A stretch of DNA of 42,935 bases from Bacillota bacterium (GTDB taxonomy: Bacteria; Bacillota; Dehalobacteriia; UBA4068): assembly GCA_024679955.1 (NCBI GenBank), contig JAILCQ010000025.1, forward strand, positions 1 to 42,935. Reading direction: 5' to 3'. The notes below the pieces were generated by a model, which saw only the letters and a program-made list of their open reading frames with translations, had not been told where the DNA came from and ran no database searches. Below are positions 20,256 through 30,387 of the stretch, in pieces (within the stretch, counting starts at the first letter, position 1; every line of letters begins with the position of its first letter). A program made the translations under genes and the position numbers.

Positions 20256-23027
20256 ATGACAGAAATATTGCAAATACGAAAAAAGACGTTAATCGTCAAT
20301 GGCATATCGAGAACGGTTTTGGCTTCGGATCATGATTCCTTGGCCGATGTGATTCGCCAACAGTTGGGATTATGGGGGACGAAAGTCGGCTGCCGCCTGA
20401 ATCAATGCGGCGTATGCTCGGTGATCCTCAATGACAAGCTGGTTCGTTCCTGTATGGTGAAAATGGCGAAAGTGGAAGACGGTTCCAGACTTTTGACCAT
20501 CGAGGGCGTCGGCACGCCGGAACATCTGCATCCGCTGCAAGCCGCCTGGATCAAATATGGCGGGGCGCAATGCGGTTTTTGCACGCCGGGCTTTATCGTC
20601 TCCGCCTATGCCCTGCTGCAGGAAAACCCCGCCCCCACCCGGGAAGAAGTGCGGGATTGGTTCCAAAAGAACCGCAACGCCTGTCGCTGCACCGGCTACA
20701 AAGTGCTGGTTGACGCGGTGATGGCTGCGGCCGCCGTGATGCGGGGAGAAAAACCGGAAAAGGATCTGTATTATACCATGGGCGAGGACGGCCGCATTTT
20801 CGGCACCGATTATCCCCGGCCCTCGGCGGTGGCCAAGGTGACGGGTACCTGTGAATACGGGGCGGATACCGGTCTGTTTTTGCCTCGGGAAACGCTGCGA
20901 TTGGCTTTGGTACAGGCCAAGGTCTCCCATGCCAATATCTTGCGCATCGATACCGCCGAAGCGGAAAAAATGCCGGGAGTGGCGGCCGTCATCACCCATA
21001 AAGACGTCAAAGGCAATAACCGCATCAACGGTTTCGTATTGTATTCCTGGAACAAGGGCGACGGCTTTGACCGGCCGATCTTATGCGACGAGAAAATATT
21101 CCAATATGGCGACGCTATCGCTATCGTTTGCGCCGATACCAAGGCCCATGCCGACGTGGCGGCGGCTGCGGTCAAAGTGGAAGTGGAGGAATTACCGGCT
21201 TATATGAACGCCAAGGAAGCGGTGGCCGCCGACGCGGTGGAGATCCACCCCGGCACCCCCAATCAATTTTTTGAGCAGACTCTGGCCAAAGGGGAGGACA
21301 GCAAAGCTTTGCTGGATAATTCCTATTTGGTCCTGGAACGGGAATACTACAGCCAGCGCCAGCCCCATCTGGTGATGGAGCCGGACGTGGGCTACGGCTA
21401 TTATGACGAAACCGGGCGCTTGACCATACACAGCAAAAGCGTGGGCGTCTACTGCCATGCGGATATGATCGCCGAAGGTTTGGGCCTCCAGCCGGAACAG
21501 GTGCGCATCATTCAGAACAATGCCGGCGGCACCTTCGGTTACAAGCTTTCCCCCACCTTGGAGGCGCTGATCGGCGTGGCGGTGATGCATACCGGCCGTC
21601 CCTGCTATTTGGAATTCAATATGCATCAGCAATTGACCTATACCGGCAAGCGCTCCCCCTTCTTCAGCAAGATCCGTTTGGGCTGTGACCGGGACGGCAA
21701 ACTGACGGCCATGGAAAACGAAGTGTTGGCCGATCACGGTGCGTATTCCGAATTCGGCGATTTATTGCTGGTAAAAAATATCGAATTTACCTGCGCCGGT
21801 TATCATATAGAAAGCATGCGGGGCAAAAACGCCATCACCTTTACCAATCATGCTTACGGCGCGGCCATGCGGGCCTACGGCTCTCCCCAGGCTTTCTTTG
21901 CCGGAGAAAGCATTGTGGACGAATTGGCCCGGGCCTACGGCATGGATCCTTTTGAGTTCCGCTATCAAAACGTCTACAAAGAAGATTCCACCACACCCAC
22001 GGGCTGCGCCCCGGACGTAGTGGTGATCCGCGGACTGTTGGATAAATTGCGTCCCGCCTATCAGCAGGCCCAGGCGGTAAAAGCCGTTTTCCCACCGGGA
22101 AAGATCAAGCGGGGCGTCGGCGTATCCCTGGGCATTTACAGCTGCGGCGACGATGGTTACGACAATTCCGAAGCCGCGGTGGAGCTGCAGCCGGACGGCA
22201 AGATTGCTGTGTACCTGACCTGGGAAGATCATGGCCAGGGCGGCGATATCGGCGCATTGGTCAGCGCCCATGAAGCCTTCCGCCAATTGGGCTGCCCCAA
22301 AGCGCCGGAAGATTTCATCATCGTCAACAACGATACCGGCCGCTGCCCCAACAGCGGCTATGCCGCCGGCAGCCGCAGCCAGGTGATGGTGGGCAACGCC
22401 ATTTGGGATGCGGCGGAAAATCTGATCCGCGCCATGCGCAAGGCGGACGGCTCCTTCCGCAGCTATGCGGAAATGCTGGCCGAGGATTTGCCGCTGTATT
22501 ATTTGGGCTCCTACAACACCTCGCCCTATGTTACCCCCACCGATGAAAAAGGGGCCCAGGGCAATCCCTTTGTGGCCTATATGTACGCCGCTTTTGTCTC
22601 CGAAGTGGAAGTGGATACGGAAACCGGCAAAACCAAAGTCAAAAAGATCACCGCCGCTTATGACGTGGGCAAGATCGCCAACCGTCTGGCGGTGGAAGGC
22701 CAGGCTTACGGCGGCCTGTCCCAAGGCATCGGCATGGCCTTGAGCGAGGATTTCGAGGACTTGCAGGCCCATACCACCTTGGTCAAAAGCGGCCTGCCCT
22801 ATATCGAAGACGTGCCGGACGACATCACCCTGATCTTCCAGGAAACCCCGCGGAAGCACAGCAAATTCGGCTGTTCCGGCGTGGGGGAGGCGGTGACCAC
22901 AGCGCCCCATGCTTCCATTATCAACGCCATCGACGACGCATGCGGCGCGCGGATCCGCCGCCTGCCGGCCTATCCGGAAAAGGTGCTGCAAGCCTTGAAA
23001 GAAAAAGAACTGGAAGAGAAAGAATAG
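20256..23027 (+). CDS. mop: Molybdenum-containing aldehyde oxidoreductase (Mop type)
   Basis: A 923-residue enzyme, co-linear with Desulfovibrio aldehyde oxidoreductase (~907 aa), of the xanthine oxidase family. The plant-type [2Fe-2S] domain has Cys46, 51, 54 and 66. The second [2Fe-2S] helical domain has Cys106, 109, 143 and 145 (QCGFC, NACRCTG). After the linker (KVTGTCEYGAD) come the molybdopterin-binding domains, with MRAYGSPQ and the closing GCSGVGEAVTT that holds the catalytic Glu. No FAD domain is present, so electrons must leave through the Fe-S clusters to a partner. It oxidises aldehydes to carboxylates in the Desulfovibrio enzyme; the substrate here is inferred. SD GAAGGAGCG precedes the ATG. 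The next gene is probably the electron-transfer partner. Confidence 0.93.
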   Translation: MTEILQIRKKTLIVNGISRTVLASDHDSLADVIRQQLGLWGTKVGCRLNQCGVCSVILNDKLVRSCMVKMAKVEDGSRLLTIEGVGTPEHLHPLQAAWIKYGGAQCGFCTPGFIVSAYALLQENPAPTREEVRDWFQKNRNACRCTGYKVLVDAVMAAAAVMRGEKPEKDLYYTMGEDGRIFGTDYPRPSAVAKVTGTCEYGADTGLFLPRETLRLALVQAKVSHANILRIDTAEAEKMPGVAAVITHKDVKGNNRINGFVLYSWNKGDGFDRPILCDEKIFQYGDAIAIVCADTKAHADVAAAAVKVEVEELPAYMNAKEAVAADAVEIHPGTPNQFFEQTLAKGEDSKALLDNSYLVLEREYYSQRQPHLVMEPDVGYGYYDETGRLTIHSKSVGVYCHADMIAEGLGLQPEQVRIIQNNAGGTFGYKLSPTLEALIGVAVMHTGRPCYLEFNMHQQLTYTGKRSPFFSKIRLGCDRDGKLTAMENEVLADHGAYSEFGDLLLVKNIEFTCAGYHIESMRGKNAITFTNHAYGAAMRAYGSPQAFFAGESIVDELARAYGMDPFEFRYQNVYKEDSTTPTGCAPDVVVIRGLLDKLRPAYQQAQAVKAVFPPGKIKRGVGVSLGIYSCGDDGYDNSEAAVELQPDGKIAVYLTWEDHGQGGDIGALVSAHEAFRQLGCPKAPEDFIIVNNDTGRCPNSGYAAGSRSQVMVGNAIWDAAENLIRAMRKADGSFRSYAEMLAEDLPLYYLGSYNTSPYVTPTDEKGAQGNPFVAYMYAAFVSEVEVDTETGKTKVKKITAAYDVGKIANRLAVEGQAYGGLSQGIGMALSEDFEDLQAHTTLVKSGLPYIEDVPDDITLIFQETPRKHSKFGCSGVGEAVTTAPHASIINAIDDACGARIRRLPAYPEKVLQALKEKELEEKE

Positions 23028-23046
23028 CGGTCTGAACAAAGGGAAC

Positions 23047-23076
23047 CCCGGGGCGTGTTTTGCGCCCCGGGCTTTT
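23047..23076 (+). terminator. Hairpin between mop and partner gene
   Basis: CCCGGGGCG (23047-23055), 7-nt loop, CGCCCCGGG (23063-23071), then CTTTTCG. A second small stem, GCGGC/GCCGC (23078-23093), follows. With only four T it may terminate partly, leaving the next gene at lower expression. Confidence 0.6.
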
Positions 23077-23115
23077 CGCGGCATTTGCGCCGCAGCGAAA
23101 CGACAGGAGAACGGA

Positions 23116-25428
23116 ATGAAACCACGGGAAATATTGAGCCGGGAACGGGATTGTATCGAGCAGCATGCCCCAGCCTGCCAGGCCGGTTGTCCTTTGCATA
23201 TCGATTGCCGGGCCGTAAACGCTTTGCTGCGGCAGGGGGAAACGGCGGCGGCCTGGCAGACCTTTGCCAAGGATGCGCTTTTGCCGCGGCTTTTGGCTTC
23301 GGCCTGTTCCGGGCCTTGCGGCGATTTTTGCCGGGAAAAGACAGGGCGGCCGCCGGTATCCATGCCGGCGATAGAAAGATGGCTGTTGCGACAGGTGGCC
23401 GCCGGTCAACCCCTGACGGTGCAGCCCTATATGCGTTTGTCGCAAAAAGCGGCGGTGATCGGCGGCGGCGCGGCCGGTTTGGCGGCGGCGGTGTTCCTCT
23501 ATGAAAAAGGCTTTTCCGTCACCGTGATCGATCAGGATACAGCCCTGGGCGGTTCCCTGCGCCGCGATCCGCGGATAGACGCCGCCCTGCTCCGGGAAGA
23601 AACGGATTTTTTCGCGGCCCATTGCCATTTGCGCCTGGGCTGCCGGGTGGGGCGGGATATGGCCTTAACCGATCTGGAACGGGAATTCGATGCGGTGCTG
23701 CTGGCCGTAGGCCAAAACCAGGTCCGGGAGGTTTGCGGCTGGGATCTGTCTTATGATCCGGAGACCCTGCAGGCCAATGCCTATCCCTGGTTGTTCTGCC
23801 TGTCCCGGCGGGGAGATTGGCCGGCGGATTCCCCCTGGCAGAGCTTGGCCGGCCGCCTGGCCCGGGGCAAACAGGGCGGCATATCCGCCGACCGGTTTCT
23901 CAAAAAGGTTTCTTTGACCGCCTCCCGCTGGCGGGCGGGGAGTTATGACAGCGAGTTACCTTTTACGCCGCCGGCGGAGGCAACGGAACAGCCCTTTGCG
24001 CCGGGGACGCTTTCTCCTCAGGAAGAGGCGGCCCGTTGTTTGGATTGCCATTGCCGGGAATGTACGCTGCATTGCCACGTTTTGCGCAAATACGGCAAAG
24101 CGCCCCGGCAGTATATCCGGGAGGTGGCCAACAATCTCATCATCACCCGGGGCCGGCGCAATGCCAACGCCATTATCAATTCCTGCACCTTATGCGGCCT
24201 GTGCGGCCAGGTTTGCGTCAACGGCCTGGACATGGGAGAGATTTTCCTGGCCGCCCGGGAAAATATGGTGGAAAAAGATGCGATGCCGCCGCGGGCCCAT
24301 GATTTCCCCCTGCGGGATATGCAGTTTTCCCTCAGCGAGCAATTCGATATGTGGCGGGAAGACCCTGCGGGCGGCTGCGGCTATCTGTTTTTCCCCGGCT
24401 GCCAGCTGGCGGCGGGCGCGCCCCAATATATCGCTCCCTTGTACCGGCATTTGCGCAAGATCGCCCCGGCCGGCGTAGGCTTGGCTTTGAGCTGCTGCGG
24501 CGCGCCGGCCTATTGGGCGGGGCAGCGGCAGACCGCGGAAGAAGTCCGGGCAAACATAGAAGCCCAATGGCGGCGTTTGGGCAGCCCGGTGATGATCACC
24601 GGCTGTACTACCTGCTATCAGGAGTTAGCGACCTTTCTGCCTGAGGAAAAGCTGCTCCCGCTTTGGCAGGCTTTGGATCGATGGGGCTTGCCGCCGCAGG
24701 CGGCTTCGCTGCAGGGAAAAAGCTTTTCCCTGCACGATCCCTGCACCGCCCGGCATATGACCGCCTGCCAGGACAGCGTGCGCCGCATCGCCGCCGCTTT
24801 ATCTGGTCAGGTCCGGGAAATGGCTCACAATCGGGATATGGCTCTGTGCTGCGGTTACGGCGGCCTAGCCATATTCGGCAACCCCCAATTGACCGGGGAA
24901 TTGCAAGTCCAGCGCCTGCAGGAAGCCCAGGGGGATATGCTGACCTATTGCTGGATGTGCCGGGATTATCTGGCGCAGGCGTCCGCCAAATACGGCATGG
25001 AAATTCAGGTTTATCATATGCTGGATCTGCTGTTCGGCGGGGGCCAGGCCGCGCCGGTTTTGGATATCAGCGAAAAAAGAGCCGCCCGCAGGCGGCTGAA
25101 GCAACAACTTTTGCAGGAGTTCTGGCAGGAAGGGGAGAACGCCCCGGAAGGAGAGGATTGGCGGCGCTACCGCCTGCAGCCCGGCGTGGCCGAAAAAATG
25201 GCGGAACGGCTGATTTTGCTGGAGGATGTGGCGGCGGTGATCGACGCGGCGGAAAGCAGCGGCCGGAAATTGCTGCGGCCGGGCGACGGCCATTATTTCG
25301 CCCATTTGCGCCGGGGCTTGGTCACCTATTGGGTGGAATACGGCAAAGAGGAAGACGGCTATACCGTGTATACCGCCTATTGCCATCGCCTGCAGATTTT
25401 GCCGGAGACGCCTGCCGCGAAAAAATAA
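23116..25428 (+). CDS. Flavin/Fe-S oxidoreductase with heterodisulfide-reductase-like CCG domains
   Basis: A 770-residue cytosolic multidomain protein. The N-terminal GltD-like Cys region (Cys13, 21, 25, 31, then 64, 68, 72) precedes an FAD Rossmann fold with IGGGAAGLAAA (115-125). Around 305-370 lie two ferredoxin-like clusters (CLDCHCRECTLHC; CTLCGLCGQVC). Two HdrB-like CCG modules follow: FFPGCQLA...LSCCGAP and HDPCTAR...ALCCGYGG. The end (~640-770) is an extra domain with GHYFAHLRRGLVTYWVEY. This matches my memory of the 'pyridine nucleotide-disulfide oxidoreductase/dicluster-binding' family that accompanies Mop-type or selenoenzyme genes. Likely role: accept electrons from the aldehyde oxidoreductase and pass them to NAD(P) or a carrier (inference). 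The GltD-type second nucleotide site is not complete to my eye. Confidence 0.85.
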   Translation: MKPREILSRERDCIEQHAPACQAGCPLHIDCRAVNALLRQGETAAAWQTFAKDALLPRLLASACSGPCGDFCREKTGRPPVSMPAIERWLLRQVAAGQPLTVQPYMRLSQKAAVIGGGAAGLAAAVFLYEKGFSVTVIDQDTALGGSLRRDPRIDAALLREETDFFAAHCHLRLGCRVGRDMALTDLEREFDAVLLAVGQNQVREVCGWDLSYDPETLQANAYPWLFCLSRRGDWPADSPWQSLAGRLARGKQGGISADRFLKKVSLTASRWRAGSYDSELPFTPPAEATEQPFAPGTLSPQEEAARCLDCHCRECTLHCHVLRKYGKAPRQYIREVANNLIITRGRRNANAIINSCTLCGLCGQVCVNGLDMGEIFLAARENMVEKDAMPPRAHDFPLRDMQFSLSEQFDMWREDPAGGCGYLFFPGCQLAAGAPQYIAPLYRHLRKIAPAGVGLALSCCGAPAYWAGQRQTAEEVRANIEAQWRRLGSPVMITGCTTCYQELATFLPEEKLLPLWQALDRWGLPPQAASLQGKSFSLHDPCTARHMTACQDSVRRIAAALSGQVREMAHNRDMALCCGYGGLAIFGNPQLTGELQVQRLQEAQGDMLTYCWMCRDYLAQASAKYGMEIQVYHMLDLLFGGGQAAPVLDISEKRAARRRLKQQLLQEFWQEGENAPEGEDWRRYRLQPGVAEKMAERLILLEDVAAVIDAAESSGRKLLRPGDGHYFAHLRRGLVTYWVEYGKEEDGYTVYTAYCHRLQILPETPAAKK

Positions 25429-25430
25429 AT

Positions 25431-25457
25431 AAAAAAGAGGCGGTCGATGGCCGCCTC
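25431..25457 (-). terminator. Terminator of minus-strand gene at 25461
   Basis: GAGGCGG (25437-25443), 7-nt loop, CCGCCTC (25451-25457). Read on the minus strand it is followed by TTTTTTATTTATTTTTT. An excellent intrinsic terminator, right after the stop and facing the plus-strand oxidoreductase. Confidence 0.85.
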
Positions 25458-25460
25458 CGC

Positions 25461-26204
25461 TTAGCCGGTATACGCTTGCAGGTTCTCTTTTACCAAGGTC
25501 AAGGCCTGCCCCAGGAAGTCGTGATACCGGGGCCGCAGGTCCTCCCGGATGTCCGTCAGCAAGCGGGCCATGGCGGGAACGTCCGCGTCTTTCACGTCAT
25601 GCCGCAGGGCGAAAGCTACGGCCTGCTTTTCCGCCAGCGTGAAAGGCGTCGTTTGCTGCAGGGCGAATATATCCGGCGTCCGCAAAAATATTTTTTCCGC
25701 CAGTGCCGGATCCACGCCGCAATAATCGCCGATGACGCCGCAGGCCTGTTCCATGGCGGAACGGTCGGCCAAAGCGTTTAGGATTTTCGTTTTGATCTCC
25801 GGCTGCTCTTCATCGATGAGCAGCTCGAAGCCGATTTCGATAAAATTGTGGGATTTCCACCATACTAAATTCTCGGGCAGATGGGAGGCTTTGGCCAAAG
25901 GTTCCATCCACCGTTTGCCCTCTTCAAAACACCAGCCTTTTTGGCAGCCGGGCCAGCTTTCGTCGGCATAGTGATCCATGCCGTGGGGATTTATGCCATG
26001 GGACAGAACGCCCCTGGCAAAATCCAGGGCCTGGGGCCTTTGGCTAAGGCAATACCGGTACAGTCCGTCTCCCATTTGATGGGCGGCGTCCCGCTGTACG
26101 CCCATGCCGGAGGCCAGATCGGGAAACAGCCCGCCCAGGGCCATCAAGGGGCTGACCCGGGAAAAAATATAGCCGTTTGCATAATAGTGAACGATTGGAA
26201 ACAT
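25461..26204 (-). CDS. Putative metal-dependent hydrolase (phospholipase C/ACP-phosphodiesterase-like)
   Basis: A 247-residue, all-helical protein. It opens HYYANGYIFSRVSPLMALGGLFPDLA, then LSHGINPHGMDHYADESW and WWKSHNFIEIGFELL. The pattern of early His, LFPD, HxxxPHGxDHxAD and a later HNFxE resembles zinc-dependent phospholipase C-like or ACP phosphodiesterase-like proteins, which bind metals through such His and Asp residues. I do not recognise a specific family with certainty. AGAGGTTCC precedes the ATG. Convergent with the large oxidoreductase, divergent from yitT. Confidence 0.55.
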   Translation of the reverse strand: MFPIVHYYANGYIFSRVSPLMALGGLFPDLASGMGVQRDAAHQMGDGLYRYCLSQRPQALDFARGVLSHGINPHGMDHYADESWPGCQKGWCFEEGKRWMEPLAKASHLPENLVWWKSHNFIEIGFELLIDEEQPEIKTKILNALADRSAMEQACGVIGDYCGVDPALAEKIFLRTPDIFALQQTTPFTLAEKQAVAFALRHDVKDADVPAMARLLTDIREDLRPRYHDFLGQALTLVKENLQAYTG

Positions 26205-26265
26205 ACGGAACCTCTGTGTACGCTGCAGGGCAGCTTTTTCTGCGTCTGTATGGATTCTATTTTTG

Positions 26266-26295
26266 ATTATATCTCATATGCGGCGTTTTTGCCAA
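26266..26295 (-). promoter_or_regulatory. Promoter of the minus-strand hydrolase-like gene
   Basis: Minus strand TTGGCA (26295-26290), 18-nt spacer, TATAAT (26271-26266), about 62 nt before the start. Confidence 0.6.
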
Positions 26296-26319
26296 TACTA
26301 TTTCAACGGAGCGATAAAA

Positions 26320-27282
26320 ATGGATCAAAAAAGAAAACCCTGGGTAGACAAAAGCGGCTACCCTTTCAGAAAACATGTGCGGAACCTGTTTTACCTGACC
26401 GTCGCCTCTCTGATTTGCTGCGCCGGTTATGTGATGTTTATCGGCCCCAACCGTTTATTGGCCGGCGGCGTATGGGGCATAGCCGGGCTGTTGAATCATT
26501 TTATTCCCCAGGCGCCGATGGGCGTTTTTTTGGTGCTTTTCAACGTGCCTTTGTTGATTTGGGGATGGAAAGAATTAAAAACCCGTTTTGCCGTTTATAC
26601 GATTTACGTGATTCTGTTGCAAAGCGTTTTGTTGTCGGTATTGGTTCCCTATATTCCGGTCTATGCCGATAATATACTGCTGGCCTGCCTGTTTGGGGGC
26701 GCCATCACCGGCGTGGGCGGCGGCTTGGTGGTGCGCTGGCACGGTTCCGGCGGCGGCGCGGATATCGTGGGCATACTGCTGAAAGAAAAATACGACTTCA
26801 GCATCGGCTCCATCGCCTTTGCCGTTAATGCGGTGGTGGTTTCCATGGCCGCCTGGGTTTACGGTTTTGAATTGGCCATGTATACCATTGTGGAACTGTT
26901 CGTTTGTTCCATGGTGTTCAATCGGGTGCTGGAAGGCGTGAACCTGAAGCGCAATGTGATGATTATCAGCGACCGCGGGGAGGAAATCGCTCATCGTCTG
27001 ATGAAAGAGGTGGGCCGGGGCGCTACCCTGCTGCCGGGGGAAGGGGCCTATACCCATACTTCCAAGGACGTGCTGTTCTGTGTGGTGGGCCGTTATGAGC
27101 TTTCCGCTTTGAAAGAAATCATCCGGGAAGTGGATGCGGACGCTTTCGTTTGCATCAGCGACGTTTATGAAGTAATGGGCCGGTTTTCCCGCCATGTGTT
27201 GGAAGAAAACGCCGCCCAGGCGCAATTGCTGCGGCAGGGATTGGCGGAAAAGAACGACCCCGGCGATATATATCGCCCGTAG
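26320..27282 (+). CDS. YitT family membrane protein with DUF2179 tail
   Basis: A 320-residue protein with five or so membrane helices (about 25-190: LFYLTVASLICCAGYVMFIGPNRLLAGGVWGIAGLL, then GGAITGVGGGLVVRWHGSGGGADIVG). A cytosolic C-terminal domain follows (from ~215: VMIISDRGEEIAHRLMKEVGRGATLLPGEGAYT...LFCVVGRYELSALKEIIREVD), the YitT plus DUF2179 arrangement. Proteins of this group are widespread in Bacillota and their transport substrate is unsettled. The start at 26320 has CGGAGCG upstream. Single gene with a terminator after it. Confidence 0.92.
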   Translation: MDQKRKPWVDKSGYPFRKHVRNLFYLTVASLICCAGYVMFIGPNRLLAGGVWGIAGLLNHFIPQAPMGVFLVLFNVPLLIWGWKELKTRFAVYTIYVILLQSVLLSVLVPYIPVYADNILLACLFGGAITGVGGGLVVRWHGSGGGADIVGILLKEKYDFSIGSIAFAVNAVVVSMAAWVYGFELAMYTIVELFVCSMVFNRVLEGVNLKRNVMIISDRGEEIAHRLMKEVGRGATLLPGEGAYTHTSKDVLFCVVGRYELSALKEIIREVDADAFVCISDVYEVMGRFSRHVLEENAAQAQLLRQGLAEKNDPGDIYRP

Positions 27283-27291
27283 CCGAAACGG

Positions 27292-27309
27292 GCCGCCGGC
27301 GGCGTTTTT
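27292..27309 (+). terminator. Terminator of yitT-like gene
   Basis: GCCG-CCGG-CGGC (27292-27303) then G and five T (27305-27309), 10 nt past the stop. Confidence 0.6.
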
Positions 27310-27468
27310 CGGGCATTTGCCGCGACTGCGGCGGTAAGAGCATATCCTAAACAAAACCCCGTCCGGACGGAGGCTGTCGCCAATGGCCGCCGGGGCGTTG
27401 CATGGCGGATAACATGGATCTTTGTAGGCTGAGAGTGATCCGTCGGGATCGTGTCCGGCGCGGCGGTC

Positions 27469-28152
27469 TTATTGCCGCAAAGTCGCCCACAATTCCGGGC
27501 TGACCAGAGCGCGTATGCGGGCTTGCCGGTATTGCTCCAGCCCCTGCAGGGGCGTGGGTGGATAATCCGCCGTATCCAGCAGCCTATTTAGCAGCCCGAT
27601 ATCCAAAGGCGGCGCGCCGGCGGCTTCTTCCGCCAGCAGCATATGGGTCAGTTGGTTTTCCCCCATATTGACGATTTCCTGGCGCAGCCAATCCACCCGC
27701 TGGGTTTTGGGTGGACAAAAATGACTGCGGCAGACGAAGGGACGCTGGGGATGTATGGTACAGAATTTGCCCGGAAGGTGGAGACAGCCGCAGCAGCTTT
27801 GTTCATCCCGGCGCAGCACGATATCGCTGACGCCGTCGGCGTCTACGGATACCTTGGCGAAAGCCCGGCAAACCTGATGGGCGGGGAAAGGATCCGGCGG
27901 CAGCAAAGAAGCCAGCGCCGGTATATCCAAGGAGATCAGCGGCGCTCGCTCATGGCAGCAGCCGTCGCAGCCTTTGCAATCGGCGAATTTTTTCTGGGCA
28001 TAAGCGGATAACGCGCATAAAAAGTCCTGCAGAGTGGCCTGTTCATCCAGGACTTGCACATCGTAGCCATATGTTTCGCCCAAAAGGGCGTCTGCAAACG
28101 TGCAGGTGCTGATGCGCACCTTGTCAGGGCTGTCGTTTCGCTTTTCCGTCAT
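27469..28152 (-). CDS. YkgJ-like Cys-cluster (zinc/iron-chelating) protein
   Basis: A 227-residue protein. The first Cys group is CKGCDGCC (59-66). The second is SCCGCLHLPGKFCTIHPQRPFVCRSHFC (Cys120, 121, 123, 131, 141, 146). This is the YkgJ/UPF0153 pattern (CxxCxxCC plus CxxHxxRPxxCR), thought to bind a metal or Fe-S cluster; biochemical role unknown. N- and C-terminal extensions (~55 and ~70 residues) are longer than in minimal YkgJ proteins. Alone on the minus strand; no clear terminator, only a short GATCC/GGATC stem (27437-27450). Confidence 0.85.
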   Translation of the reverse strand: MTEKRNDSPDKVRISTCTFADALLGETYGYDVQVLDEQATLQDFLCALSAYAQKKFADCKGCDGCCHERAPLISLDIPALASLLPPDPFPAHQVCRAFAKVSVDADGVSDIVLRRDEQSCCGCLHLPGKFCTIHPQRPFVCRSHFCPPKTQRVDWLRQEIVNMGENQLTHMLLAEEAAGAPPLDIGLLNRLLDTADYPPTPLQGLEQYRQARIRALVSPELWATLRQ

Positions 28153-28322
28153 GGGGCGCGCCTCCTTTGCGGGGGGTCATAGCGTATAGTTTTGCAGCCG
28201 ATGCGGACCGCTGTTTTGGTTTCGCCGCGGTAATAAAAAATCCTTTTTCCGGCCGTCGCAAACCGCCTGCCGCTAAATAGGCTTTTCTCAGAAATAAAAA
28301 TACATATATAATGTAGAAACAC

Positions 28323-30379
<2,057 letters not shown>

Positions 30380-30387
30380 GAGGTATT

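Noticed and set aside
20256-25428. Selenocysteine (in-frame TGA) in the Mop/partner region
   Set aside because: Both reading frames run uninterrupted to normal stops with full family length; no TGA readthrough is needed.
27355-27370. CCGTCCGGACGG palindrome as terminator or attachment site
   Set aside because: It is a short GC palindrome with no T-tract and no integrase or duplicated target nearby.
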